Shown: piece after piece, positions 56,144-64,000 of the stretch
Layout of the letters: each line of letters opens with the position of its first letter
How positions within the stretch are numbered: the first letter of the stretch is position 1
Origin: Moheibacter sediminis
GTDB lineage: Bacteria > Bacteroidota > Bacteroidia > Flavobacteriales > Weeksellaceae
Assembly: GCF_900176425.1 (NCBI RefSeq)
Contig: NZ_FWXS01000002.1
Span: forward strand, 400,983 to 464,982
Length of the DNA stretch: 64,000 nucleotides
Direction of reading: 5' to 3'
The notes under the pieces: model-generated
Seen by the model: the letters and a program-made list of their open reading frames with translations, nothing else
Told to the model about the DNA's origin: nothing
Databases searched by the model: none
Position numbers and translations under genes: made by a program

Positions 56144-58195
56144 TTATTTTGGATACGAATTCATTATATTTCCCGAATCATCTATTTCAATTATTATATC
56201 AAATTTGTTAGATGAGTCCTTGAATTTATATTGCTTAAATCTTTTGCCTGCTGAATCAGGATTTAATCCTACCCCTTTCGCAACAGTATTCTCATAAACA
56301 TAAGCAATTTCTTCCTGTATGCGGTCTAATTTCCAGTTTTTAGGAAATATAGAAGAAGTTTGGTTTTTGGGAAGCCAGTATCCTCTGTAGAGTACATCAA
56401 TCTCCGCTTTAAATGGCAAATCGTCTATCGGCGGATCGGGATCAAATTTAGTGTAAGGTCTCCGACGGATGCTTTTGCTTAACACATTTGCATTGTGACC
56501 ACCTTGTCCTTCCAAATATTCAAAGGTTAAATTAACATTGTGGCTTCTATATTCTCTTATTCCTGCCTCACCATCTATATGCGCAAAAAAACTTTTGTCA
56601 AATTTCTTCAACCATTTACTTAGCGCCATTTTGCGTAATCCTTGTACATCTCCTGTTATTTCAAAGAACTTTTTCTTGAGATAATCTATAAATTTCCCGC
56701 TTTTTATGGCTTCTATGATTTCCCGAAAAAATGCTTTGACAGAAGTATAAAGTGAGCTCGCAGAAGACGCAATGTTTTTTACCGTGGTTTCCGCTACTTT
56801 TATTCCTTTTTTAGCCAATTGCGTGGAAACACGTGATATACTTGCGATCAATGAAGTACCACCTGTAAAGAAAGCAAAAACTGCATCGATGATCAACTCA
56901 AAAGCTACTGCGCCGATGATGAACGCCCACCAGTACCGTGAAAGATTTTTGATTTTTCGCCCCACAACCAGGGCAAATGCTTGTATGTCTTCACCCAAAG
57001 TATCTAAGCTTGCCAATAAGCCCTCAAAAACACCGGAAATGTTTTCCCGGATGAGGTCAATCAAATCTTCTACAAACTCAAGTTTTTCTTCATATTCGGT
57101 CAGCTTTTCTTTGGATAAATTTTCAAGTTCCAGGAATGGAATATTATCAATTACAAAAGCCACCAACCAAACGACCATTTGAAGCAGTGAAATCAAACCG
57201 TTTACCAGTCCGCACAGGAAAGCATTGTACACTGCTGCCATTTTTTGCAGTTCCTTTCCTATTTTTTGGATGAACTGTTTGGCTTGGGCAAATATGGTTT
57301 TTATCTTTTTTAAAAGTGTTTTTAGATTTTCGGGAAGACTCTCTTCTAAAAATTCTTTAATAAACCAAACAACACCATAGGCAACGTTATCATGAAATCC
57401 GGGAGTTATTTTTACAAGCACATATGCTTTTGTAAAGATAATCTGGTCTAAATTGTCGGAGAGCTGTGTTAGAGCATTTAACCCGGAATCTTTGATGATT
57501 TTTTTGTTTTGATTCCCTGTATAAAGATAATCAGGTGCCTGGCTGAAGAAATTGACCGGAATAATGGGTTTCAGTTTTTCACCATATTTCTCAAAATCGT
57601 AGTTTTCTTCGGTCAGTTTCCAACCGTCCATAGCTTCAACGCCTGATCGAATCCAATCAGCGAGTTTGTCATTCAGTCCAAATAATGTTTGAAATATTTT
57701 ATTGGCATCGGTTTTATTGCTCAGCTCAAGTTTTACAGCATGAGCCAAAACATCTTTATCAATAGCCTCGTCTGTTTCTCTTTTGAAGTAAGAAATATCT
57801 TCTGCCCACTGTTCTATACTCCCGGCAAGATTGGTATCGTCATTTACGGAGATTTGTGTTTTTTTATCATAAAGCTTCCACATCAATTCCCTCCTTTCAT
57901 CGCCCATTTTAACCCGACAAGCTGTACCGAACAAGTTATTTTTTCCGCTATTTTGCTTTTCAACAAAGATGTAAATCTCTTTTGACTTGGGTTGATATTG
58001 GTCTGATTTGTATTTTTCAAATACTTCCAAACCTGATTCCAAAGCTATAATAGTGTATGTATATTGGTCTTCCTCAGGTGTTTCGCCTTCATAAAATGTA
58101 AACCCAATCGGGTCGTCATAGTAATTATGAAAAATACTTTCTTTCCCAAAAGGACTGTTTATCTCTCTCGAGTTTACAAAACTTCTTTGTCCCAT
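56144..58195 (-). CDS. Polymorphic toxin with C-terminal EndoU-like RNase domain
   Basis: A 683-residue protein without signal peptide. The N-terminal 270 residues (SREINSPFGKESIFHNYYDD, FTFYEGETPEEDQYTY) are of an unknown delivery type. Two hydrophobic stretches follow (about 322-350 and 418-440), then a helical stem. The tip (about 540-683) has GQGGHNANVL (catalytic His about 567), IFPKNWKLDRIQEEIAYVYE and a final FDIIIEIDDSGNIMNSYP, the layout of EndoU nucleases such as some CdiA tips. They cleave tRNA or other RNA. No PAAR, Hcp or T9SS signal is seen, so the route of delivery is open. The immunity gene follows after 19 bases. Confidence 0.78.
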   Translation of the reverse strand: MGQRSFVNSREINSPFGKESIFHNYYDDPIGFTFYEGETPEEDQYTYTIIALESGLEVFEKYKSDQYQPKSKEIYIFVEKQNSGKNNLFGTACRVKMGDERRELMWKLYDKKTQISVNDDTNLAGSIEQWAEDISYFKRETDEAIDKDVLAHAVKLELSNKTDANKIFQTLFGLNDKLADWIRSGVEAMDGWKLTEENYDFEKYGEKLKPIIPVNFFSQAPDYLYTGNQNKKIIKDSGLNALTQLSDNLDQIIFTKAYVLVKITPGFHDNVAYGVVWFIKEFLEESLPENLKTLLKKIKTIFAQAKQFIQKIGKELQKMAAVYNAFLCGLVNGLISLLQMVVWLVAFVIDNIPFLELENLSKEKLTEYEEKLEFVEDLIDLIRENISGVFEGLLASLDTLGEDIQAFALVVGRKIKNLSRYWWAFIIGAVAFELIIDAVFAFFTGGTSLIASISRVSTQLAKKGIKVAETTVKNIASSASSLYTSVKAFFREIIEAIKSGKFIDYLKKKFFEITGDVQGLRKMALSKWLKKFDKSFFAHIDGEAGIREYRSHNVNLTFEYLEGQGGHNANVLSKSIRRRPYTKFDPDPPIDDLPFKAEIDVLYRGYWLPKNQTSSIFPKNWKLDRIQEEIAYVYENTVAKGVGLNPDSAGKRFKQYKFKDSSNKFDIIIEIDDSGNIMNSYPK

Positions 58196-58251
58196 ATTAT
58201 TAAGTTGGTTATTTAGGTAATGACTAAAGTAGCTATTTTTTTAAAAATGGA

Positions 58252-59310
58252 TCATTTATGAGAGATAAGTTTTTTGACAATGGTATTTAATTCTTCACGA
58301 TTATCATCGATGTAAGCCAGTCCTGCCTGAATGAGTGCTTCTATATTCTTTTTTGAAGCATTATCCATTTCAGAAGAAGCATTTTTCAGAGCAGGATTTA
58401 TACGATGATAATTCAGTTTGTTTCTCACGCCAAGCGTTTCATACATCTGAAGTATTTGATAATCAACCGTTTCAGCATTTGCCGACAGGAGCATATCAAT
58501 CAAAGGCTGTATCCACTTTATTTTCCCTGCATTCTTAAGTTCCCTATGAGAATAGGGCTTCAGGACAGTACCGGTTCCTATGGAAATGATAATCATTTCA
58601 TTGACAATCGGATAATCCGGCTTTAATTCATCTTTCAAAACTTTTGCAAACGGTATTTTTCGGGCTTCCGCATAGGCACATAAAGTGGGATTATTAGCAT
58701 ATACCCCACCGTCTATCAATGTATAGGTTTGTCCGTACAGAGATGTGATATAGGCCGGCTCGAAATAAGTGGGTGCAGCAGAGGTCGCCCTGCAGACATC
58801 CTTTACATAGAAGTTATCCACCAAATCTTCTCCGTCTAAGGTATTGAAAAGTTTTGCTCTCCGGTTTTCCGTATCATAAGATGTAATCAAACATGGTTTT
58901 ATAAATTCACTTAACTTAAGGTTTCCGAAAAACTCATTCAGCTGCTTTTCCAATTCCTTTTCCGAAATGCGTTCATCCAAGACACCAAAAGGATTAATGA
59001 TCTTTTGCCACAGCTTGACGTTAAATATGCTTTCTCCTTTTTCAGCATAAAGTTCCAATGCCTTTTCGATAGAGTATTTAGCTTTTTTCTGACTGTTGGG
59101 AACCAACAAGATCGACGCAATCAAACCGCCGGTACTGCTTCCGGAAATCAAATCAAAATAATCTCCCAACTTAGCATTAGGATCATCATATTTTTGTAAT
59201 TGCTCTTCTATATAACGAAGTATGATACAAGTGATAATTCCCCTGATTCCCCCGCCATCAAGTGATAATATTCTAATTTTTTTGTTATAGGTACGATCCT
59301 TATTTGCCAT
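58252..59310 (-). CDS. Patatin-like phospholipase
   Basis: A 352-residue protein. Gly-rich oxyanion loop LSLDGGGIRGIITCIILRYI (about residue 14-33), nucleophile GSSTGG (about 56-61) and the Asp of the dyad in LIDGGVYANNP (about 196-206). No signal peptide. It cleaves acyl chains from membrane lipids. The C-terminal helices (LLSANAETVDYQILQMYETL) resemble cellular and bacterial CapV-type patatins, but no nucleotide cyclase is near, so a CBASS role is not supported. It is the neighbour and probable operon leader of the EndoU toxin (57 bases apart). Confidence 0.88.
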   Translation of the reverse strand: MANKDRTYNKKIRILSLDGGGIRGIITCIILRYIEEQLQKYDDPNAKLGDYFDLISGSSTGGLIASILLVPNSQKKAKYSIEKALELYAEKGESIFNVKLWQKIINPFGVLDERISEKELEKQLNEFFGNLKLSEFIKPCLITSYDTENRRAKLFNTLDGEDLVDNFYVKDVCRATSAAPTYFEPAYITSLYGQTYTLIDGGVYANNPTLCAYAEARKIPFAKVLKDELKPDYPIVNEMIIISIGTGTVLKPYSHRELKNAGKIKWIQPLIDMLLSANAETVDYQILQMYETLGVRNKLNYHRINPALKNASSEMDNASKKNIEALIQAGLAYIDDNREELNTIVKKLISHK

Positions 59311-59908
59311 AAAAGTTATTGTTGTTATAGGTTTTTAATATTATCTCAAAAATATGTTTTTAAATTTATCTTGTTAATTAAAAAATTATCTTTTTAGTTA
59401 AGTAAATTTTTAATCTCCTACAATAAACAATACTTCTAAAACTATTTCTTTTATAGAAATCACTCCTTTTTTATTTCAATAAAGTAAATGCTACAAAATA
59501 TATAGCGTTATGCTTTGTATGTATAAATTATTAATCATAAATCAGTTGCTTGCTTTTTTTATTTCTATTTTTTTTAATCTTATAGGTAGTTTGTAATCAA
59601 ACAGTTTTATGACAAGAAAAAACCTTTTCAAAGTTTTTTTTGCAATCCTATTTTTTGGTAAAGTATTTGTTTTATAGAATTTATTATGAGTGCATTTTTT
59701 AGGATTAATTAAACACTATTGATATGGTTAAAAATTTTACTCCAAAATTAAGTGCCAACCACCACCTCTTTTTCATTTCTTTTGAAAAATTATATCTGAT
59801 GAACCACATCGGGGATTCAACTTAAATGAATTTGTTTCTTTCCTAACCTGCATACAATTCATTGAGTGTTCTCGACAGGAGAATTTAATAATTTCTAAAT
59901 TCAAAAAG
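59311..59908. other. 598-base gap without gene
   Basis: Very AT-rich. It holds the right copy of the 34-bp direct repeat (59540-59573) and a 33-codon open frame at 59724-59825 without support. The region serves as upstream sequence of both the minus-strand patatin gene and the plus-strand glycosyltransferase gene. No clear promoter matching TAnnTTTG was found before 59909. Confidence 0.6.
59540..59573 (+). repeat. Right copy of 34-bp direct repeat bounding the accessory block
   Basis: Starts AATCAGTTGCTTGC and continues into the same T-rich stretch as 51943-51976 (32 of 34 identical by hand). The left arm of the tRNA-Gln terminator is not present here, so this is not a complete terminator. 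Confidence 0.65.
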
Positions 59909-62119
59909 ATGAAAAATAAAGTTGCAATTATAGGTTCTTATTTGCCACGTAAATGTGGAATCGCTACATTTTCTTCAGATTTACGTCAACATATTTCAGA
60001 AGATGAAACAGATGCTTGGGTCATTGCCATGAATGATTCAGAAACCGGATATACCTATCCTTCGGAGGTCAAATTTCAAATCCGACAAAATATCATCAGA
60101 GATTATATTTCTGCTGCAGATTTCATCAATTCCAATCAGCTAGATGCTGTTTATTTACAACATGAATATGGAATCTATGGAGGCGAATATGGAAGGTTTG
60201 TGTTACAACTTTTAAAAAGAATTAATGTTCCTATTTTCACGACGCTTCACACAGTTCTCGATACGCCCTCGAATGAACAAAAAGAAATTATGCAAGAAAT
60301 TGCCCAGCATTCATCAAAAGTGATTGTGATGTCAGAAAGAGGAAAAAAAATGCTGAAGGAAATTTATGATGTTGAAAATGAGAAAATTGAAATCATTGGA
60401 CACGGCATACACAACATCAAAAAGTTCAAAACCAAATGCTATAAAAAAGAATTGGGAATTGAAGGAAAAAAAGTACTTCTGACTTTCGGTTTGCTTTCGA
60501 AGAATAAAGGTATTGAGACCGTTATCGAATCTTTACCAAAAATCATGGAAAAACATCCAGATACGATTTACATCGTTTTGGGTGCTTCCCATCCGCATGT
60601 TGTCAAAAATGAAGGAGAAGATTACCGCAATTCTTTGATAATGCTGACCAATAAATTAAAACTCGAAAAAAATATAATTTTCATTGACCGATTTGTTTCC
60701 AATGAAGAATTGTTCAGCTTTTTGCAATCATCCGATATTTATGTCATTCCTTATTTATCAAAAAAACAAATCACTTCCGGAACTTTGGTTTATGCAATGG
60801 GCGCTTGTAATGCGATGGTCTCCACCCCGTTTTGGCATGCGGAAGAAGCCTTGACTGATGAACGTGGTATCTTTTTCGATTTCCATGATTCGGAAAAACT
60901 TTCCGCAATTGTGACGGATTTGCTTTCGGATGAAGAAAAATTAAAACAATATCAAAACAAAGCTTGTGAATATTCAAAGCAGTTTCTCTGGGAAAATATT
61001 GGAAAGCAATACATTTCTCTTATCCAACAAACAGAACCTCAAAATGCCAAATTTTATAAAATTCCAGAATTAAATGAGAAATCTCCTGTTTTTCCGGAAC
61101 TCAATTTAAATCATTTATTCAACTTGACTGATGACACGGGAATCCTGCAGCACGCGCGTTTTCACATTCCCAACCGAAATCACGGTTATTGTATAGATGA
61201 TAATGCTCGTGCATTGTTTCTGACAATGCTTTTAAAAAAAAAGTTAGGCGAAAATGAAAAGGTCAACCATATATGTAATACTTACCTTTCTTTTATTGAC
61301 CATGCTTACAATCCCGAAGCTGGTCGTTTCAGAAATTTTATGAGTTATGAAAGAAAATGGCTTGAAACTGAAGGTTCAGAAGATAGCCAAGGCAGAACGG
61401 TTTGGGCTTTGGGAGCTGTTTTAGCCCATACATATAATTCAAATATTTTAGGTCATGTCGAAACTTTGTTTCATAACAGTATTAATATCATTCATCATCT
61501 TACACATCCGCGTGCGATTTCTTACGGACTTTTGGGCGTCGGTGACTATCTGAGTAAACATTCTGACAATAAAAATATTTTTGAATTACTCAGAACACAA
61601 TCACAGCGATTGTTAAATTATTTTGAAAGTAATTCGGAAAATACGGAGTGGCCATGGTTTAACGATTTGGTCACGTATGGAAACAGCAGAATCCCTGAAG
61701 CGATGCTTTGTTCTGGTTATTTATTGAATGACAACAAATTAATTAACAAAGGAATTCAGCTTTTGGATTGGCTAATCGGGCATCAGTTTGAAAATGAATA
61801 TTTTTCTCCCGTTGGAAATGATGGATGGTTTTCAATAGGTCAGAAAAATCAATTCGATCAACAACCATTAGAAGCACACGGAATGATAGATGCTTGTTTA
61901 ACAGCTGCAAAGATCACCAACCATAATAAATATAACCACTATGCAAAGAAAGCTTTCGATTGGTTTTTAGGAGACAATTCACATGGTGTTTCTCTGTATG
62001 ATTTTTCTACAGGCGGCTGCAGAGACGGTTTGCATATCAGCGGAATTAATAAAAACCAAGGCGCAGAATCCACAATTTCATGGCTTTGCTCTCTGTTAAA
62101 AATTAAACTTCACTTTTAG
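59909..62119 (+). CDS. GT4 glycosyltransferase with C-terminal helical glycosidase-like domain
   Basis: A 736-residue two-domain protein. The N-terminal GT-B part (residues 1-385) opens with VAIIGSYLPRKCGIATFSSD and has LLTFGLLSKNKGIETVIESL (about 190), with the donor site in KKQITSGTLVYAMGACNAMV (about 288). The C-terminal half (about 405-736) is helical and carries HGYCIDDNARALFLTM and WPWFNDLVTYGNSRIPEAM, like alpha/alpha-barrel enzymes acting on sugars. The GH130 gene follows after 41 bases. Together they probably make and recycle a mannose- or glucose-containing oligosaccharide; the product is unknown. Confidence 0.88.
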   Translation: MKNKVAIIGSYLPRKCGIATFSSDLRQHISEDETDAWVIAMNDSETGYTYPSEVKFQIRQNIIRDYISAADFINSNQLDAVYLQHEYGIYGGEYGRFVLQLLKRINVPIFTTLHTVLDTPSNEQKEIMQEIAQHSSKVIVMSERGKKMLKEIYDVENEKIEIIGHGIHNIKKFKTKCYKKELGIEGKKVLLTFGLLSKNKGIETVIESLPKIMEKHPDTIYIVLGASHPHVVKNEGEDYRNSLIMLTNKLKLEKNIIFIDRFVSNEELFSFLQSSDIYVIPYLSKKQITSGTLVYAMGACNAMVSTPFWHAEEALTDERGIFFDFHDSEKLSAIVTDLLSDEEKLKQYQNKACEYSKQFLWENIGKQYISLIQQTEPQNAKFYKIPELNEKSPVFPELNLNHLFNLTDDTGILQHARFHIPNRNHGYCIDDNARALFLTMLLKKKLGENEKVNHICNTYLSFIDHAYNPEAGRFRNFMSYERKWLETEGSEDSQGRTVWALGAVLAHTYNSNILGHVETLFHNSINIIHHLTHPRAISYGLLGVGDYLSKHSDNKNIFELLRTQSQRLLNYFESNSENTEWPWFNDLVTYGNSRIPEAMLCSGYLLNDNKLINKGIQLLDWLIGHQFENEYFSPVGNDGWFSIGQKNQFDQQPLEAHGMIDACLTAAKITNHNKYNHYAKKAFDWFLGDNSHGVSLYDFSTGGCRDGLHISGINKNQGAESTISWLCSLLKIKLHF

Positions 62120-62160
62120 TTGTGGTTAATTTTAATAATTTAAACATTAAATTGGTGCTT

Positions 62161-63606
62161 ATGAAAGTTGAAAAATCCAAAATCAGAATCAAACCCTCTG
62201 CAAAACGTTGGTTGTTAAGACCATTTGTTCCCGGAAATCCCGACCAGGTTGAGCACATTTTGCTTCGCATACTTTCAACTGACCGAAAACATACTGACGA
62301 TATGTACCGCCGGGTTTTTCAAAAATATAAGCATTTTCATAAAGACATTGAAGAAATTTTTCTGAGGCATTTTGGACATGTTCAACACAGAATCCCAACA
62401 AATATGCAAATCGATGATGACGTAAAATTGATTATCGGTGCATATTTCAGTCAATTTTATGCGTTGGAATCTACTGCCCTTTTCAATCCTTCGATTGTTA
62501 TTAATCCTAATAAAAATTTAAATGATAAAAGTTTAAATTTCATTTTGAGTTTAAGAGCAGTTGGCGAAGGTCATATTTCTTCCGTCGTTTTTCGTGAAGG
62601 AACCATTGACGAAAATTTTGAAATTTCCATCAAAGAACCGCAGCCATTTATCATGGAACCTGAAAAAACCTTGAACCGTCCTTACGAGAAAAATAGATTT
62701 ATCAGAAATTTAAATGGTACGGGATTAAACAATGAAATAAGCGAATTAATATTCAAAACATTATCCGATGAATTTTCTTTTGAGGAATTAAATTCACTAC
62801 TGGAAATCCATCAAAAAACTTCTATGAAAATCAGTCCAATGATAGTTGAGGATACCATCAACAACATCAGAAATCTGGCACTTTCCAATTACGATATGGC
62901 TTTTTCGGGTGATCAAGATATTTCTGAAAGGGTAATTTATCCGATGTCTCCCAGCCAGACCAATGGAATCGAAGATGCACGTTTTGTAAGGTTTGAAGAA
63001 GACAATGGCGATTTTAAATATTATGCAACTTTTACAGCATACAACGGCAGAAAAGTCGTTCCTGAACTACTTGAAACCAAAGACTTTCTACATTTCAAAG
63101 TTTCAAGCCTCAGCGGTCCGAAAGCTAAAAATAAAGGAATGGCTTTGTTCCCAAAAAAAATCGACGGAAATTATATGATGCTGGGAAGACAGGATAATGA
63201 AACCATTTACCTCATGGCTTCAGATGACCCGCTTTATTGGAAAGAGGCAATACCACTTGCCAAGCCCACCTACGCATGGGAATTTGTACAAATTGGAAAT
63301 TGTGGTTCGCCGATTGAATTGGACGAAGGCTGGCTGGTGCTTACACACGGCGTCGGGGCAATGCGCAGGTATTGTATCGGCGCAATACTACTCGACAAAA
63401 AAAATCCAGATAAAGTCTTAGGAAGATTGAAACAGCCGTTGTTGGAGCCCGTTGGCGAGGAAAGTTTCGGATATGTACCCAATGTCTTGTATTCATGTGG
63501 TGCTTTGGTATTTAACGGAAGATTGATTTTGCCTTATGCGATGAGCGATTCCAAAACATTATTTGCACATGCAGACATTCAGCAAATACTGAGTGAAATG
63601 GTTTAA
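62161..63606 (+). CDS. GH130 family phosphorylase or glycosidase
   Basis: A 481-residue protein. The five-bladed propeller core has the GH130 mark TNGIEDARFVRF (Asp about residue 272, the proton donor). Further blades are FTAYNGRKVVPELLETKDF, MALFPKKIDGNYMMLGRQ and IGNCGSPIELDEGWLVLTHG. GH130 enzymes cleave or form beta-mannosides, mostly by phosphorolysis. The N-terminal 140 residues are a family-specific extension. ATG 62161 was chosen over an upstream non-ATG start. It lies in a pair with the GT4 gene. Cytoplasmic. Confidence 0.92.
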   Translation: MKVEKSKIRIKPSAKRWLLRPFVPGNPDQVEHILLRILSTDRKHTDDMYRRVFQKYKHFHKDIEEIFLRHFGHVQHRIPTNMQIDDDVKLIIGAYFSQFYALESTALFNPSIVINPNKNLNDKSLNFILSLRAVGEGHISSVVFREGTIDENFEISIKEPQPFIMEPEKTLNRPYEKNRFIRNLNGTGLNNEISELIFKTLSDEFSFEELNSLLEIHQKTSMKISPMIVEDTINNIRNLALSNYDMAFSGDQDISERVIYPMSPSQTNGIEDARFVRFEEDNGDFKYYATFTAYNGRKVVPELLETKDFLHFKVSSLSGPKAKNKGMALFPKKIDGNYMMLGRQDNETIYLMASDDPLYWKEAIPLAKPTYAWEFVQIGNCGSPIELDEGWLVLTHGVGAMRRYCIGAILLDKKNPDKVLGRLKQPLLEPVGEESFGYVPNVLYSCGALVFNGRLILPYAMSDSKTLFAHADIQQILSEMV

Positions 63607-63734
63607 TTTCCCAATAAATTAAACCTTTAACACTGCTTTAAATTTTTAATTCACGAAAAAGCATAACACTCTGTCACAGTTATTACACCTGAAATTGATT
63701 CTGAAGAGTTAAGTAACAATTTGAAAAACAACAA

Positions 63735-63768
63735 AATTAAAAAATAAAGACCGTCCCTTTGAGGCAGT
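63735..63768 (-). terminator. Weak terminator candidate of the T9SS type B gene
   Basis: On the minus strand an imperfect stem (ACTGCCTC with GGGACGGT) lies about 25 bases after the stop and is followed by TCTTTATTTTTT. Confidence 0.4.
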
Positions 63769-63792
63769 TTTTTGCGATGAAACAATTTTAAT

Positions 63793-64000
63793 TTAATAAT
63801 TCCTGATATTCACACTTCCACTCAACTTCTCTCCCGATTCAAGAATAAGTATATACCAATAACTACCACTTGGAAGCGGCTGGTTATTGTATTTCCCGTC
63901 CCAACTGAAGCTCGATTCGATCATCCTGTCCACGAAGATCTTTCCGTACCGGTCAAAGATCTGAAGCCTCGTATTGGGATAAACTTCCAGTCCTCTCAGC
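63793..64000 (-). CDS. Secreted protein with T9SS type B sorting domain, 5' end outside window
   Basis: The last 68 residues of a larger protein. LEVYPNTRLQIFDRYGKIFV, WDGKYNNQPLPSGSYWYIL and SGSVNIRNY match the gliding-motility-associated C-terminal domain (type B T9SS signal, TIGR04131/CHU_C). The protein is therefore exported through the T9SS; the function lies outside the window. The stop is TAA at 63793-63795. The visible part is more GC-rich than the neighbouring genes. Confidence 0.85.
   Translation of the reverse strand, partial: LRGLEVYPNTRLQIFDRYGKIFVDRMIESSFSWDGKYNNQPLPSGSYWYILILESGEKLSGSVNIRNY

Noticed and set aside
58252..59310. CBASS system with patatin effector
   Set aside because: No cGAS/DncV-like nucleotidyltransferase or other CBASS gene within the window on either side.
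59724..59825. 33-codon open frame before the GT4 gene
   Set aside because: No promoter, no family, ordinary chance length in AT-rich DNA.

Overview
The window is chromosomal DNA of an AT-rich member of the Bacteroidota, most likely a flavobacterium. The evidence is type IX secretion (T9SS) sorting domains at both ends, an OstA-like protein, an IcmF-type fused acyl-CoA mutase, a histone H1-like protein, many -7 elements of the form TAnnTTTG upstream of genes, and an almost complete lack of Shine-Dalgarno sequences. The genus cannot be decided from the sequence alone.

Layout. (1) 1-13.6 kb: the 3' end of a T9SS type A surface protein, then a 3536-residue SpvB/TcdB/Rhs-type giant protein. Its variable tip (about residues 3296-3536) carries a GxSxG element and looks like an alpha/beta-hydrolase (lipase-like) toxin. 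A lipoprotein that is probably its immunity protein overlaps the end of the giant gene. Downstream lie debris of an older tip and immunity pair and a stub of the Rhs core. (2) 13.8-28 kb: tRNA-Leu and mostly housekeeping genes (aspS, a PH-like/SHOCT protein, ligA, an M1 peptidase, prfC, a DUF493 protein, a TlpA-like thioredoxin, queA-rlmN). Inserted among them is a small GIY-YIG nuclease gene flanked by palindromic repeats. (3) 28-39.6 kb: a RES/Xre toxin-antitoxin pair, icmF, a fur-ostA-lipoprotein-aminotransferase operon, a DEAD-box helicase and a GT9 glycosyltransferase. (4) 39.7-51.9 kb: tRNA-Pro, tRNA-Ser, an amidase, an exported peptide deformylase-like protein that has lost a metal-binding cysteine, a porin, an M3 peptidase, small membrane proteins, a SUFU protein, hemolysin III, a PaaE-like reductase, a histone-like protein, mtgA, guaA and tRNA-Gln. 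(5) 52-59.6 kb: an accessory block directly behind tRNA-Gln. It holds an SH3-amidase without a signal peptide, a decayed WG-repeat gene, an EndoU-type polymorphic toxin with a duplicated tip and two mosaic immunity proteins, and a patatin phospholipase. A 34-bp imperfect direct repeat (32/34 by eye) bounds the block; one copy overlaps the terminator after tRNA-Gln. (6) 59.9-63.6 kb: a GT4 glycosyltransferase and a GH130 phosphorylase. The window ends in the 3' end of a T9SS type B protein on the minus strand.

How the parts fit: the core genes serve translation, cell wall, DNA repair and central metabolism. Two separate regions are competition modules, the Rhs lipase-like toxin locus and the EndoU/patatin/amidase block. 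Both show the same history: an intact tip and immunity pair next to displaced or decayed cassettes. The best candidates for undescribed biology are the lipase-like Rhs tip with its overlapping lipoprotein, the conserved D-G/ATG overlap at both Rhs tip and immunity junctions, the repeat-bounded block behind tRNA-Gln, and the GIY-YIG gene with its REP-like palindromes.
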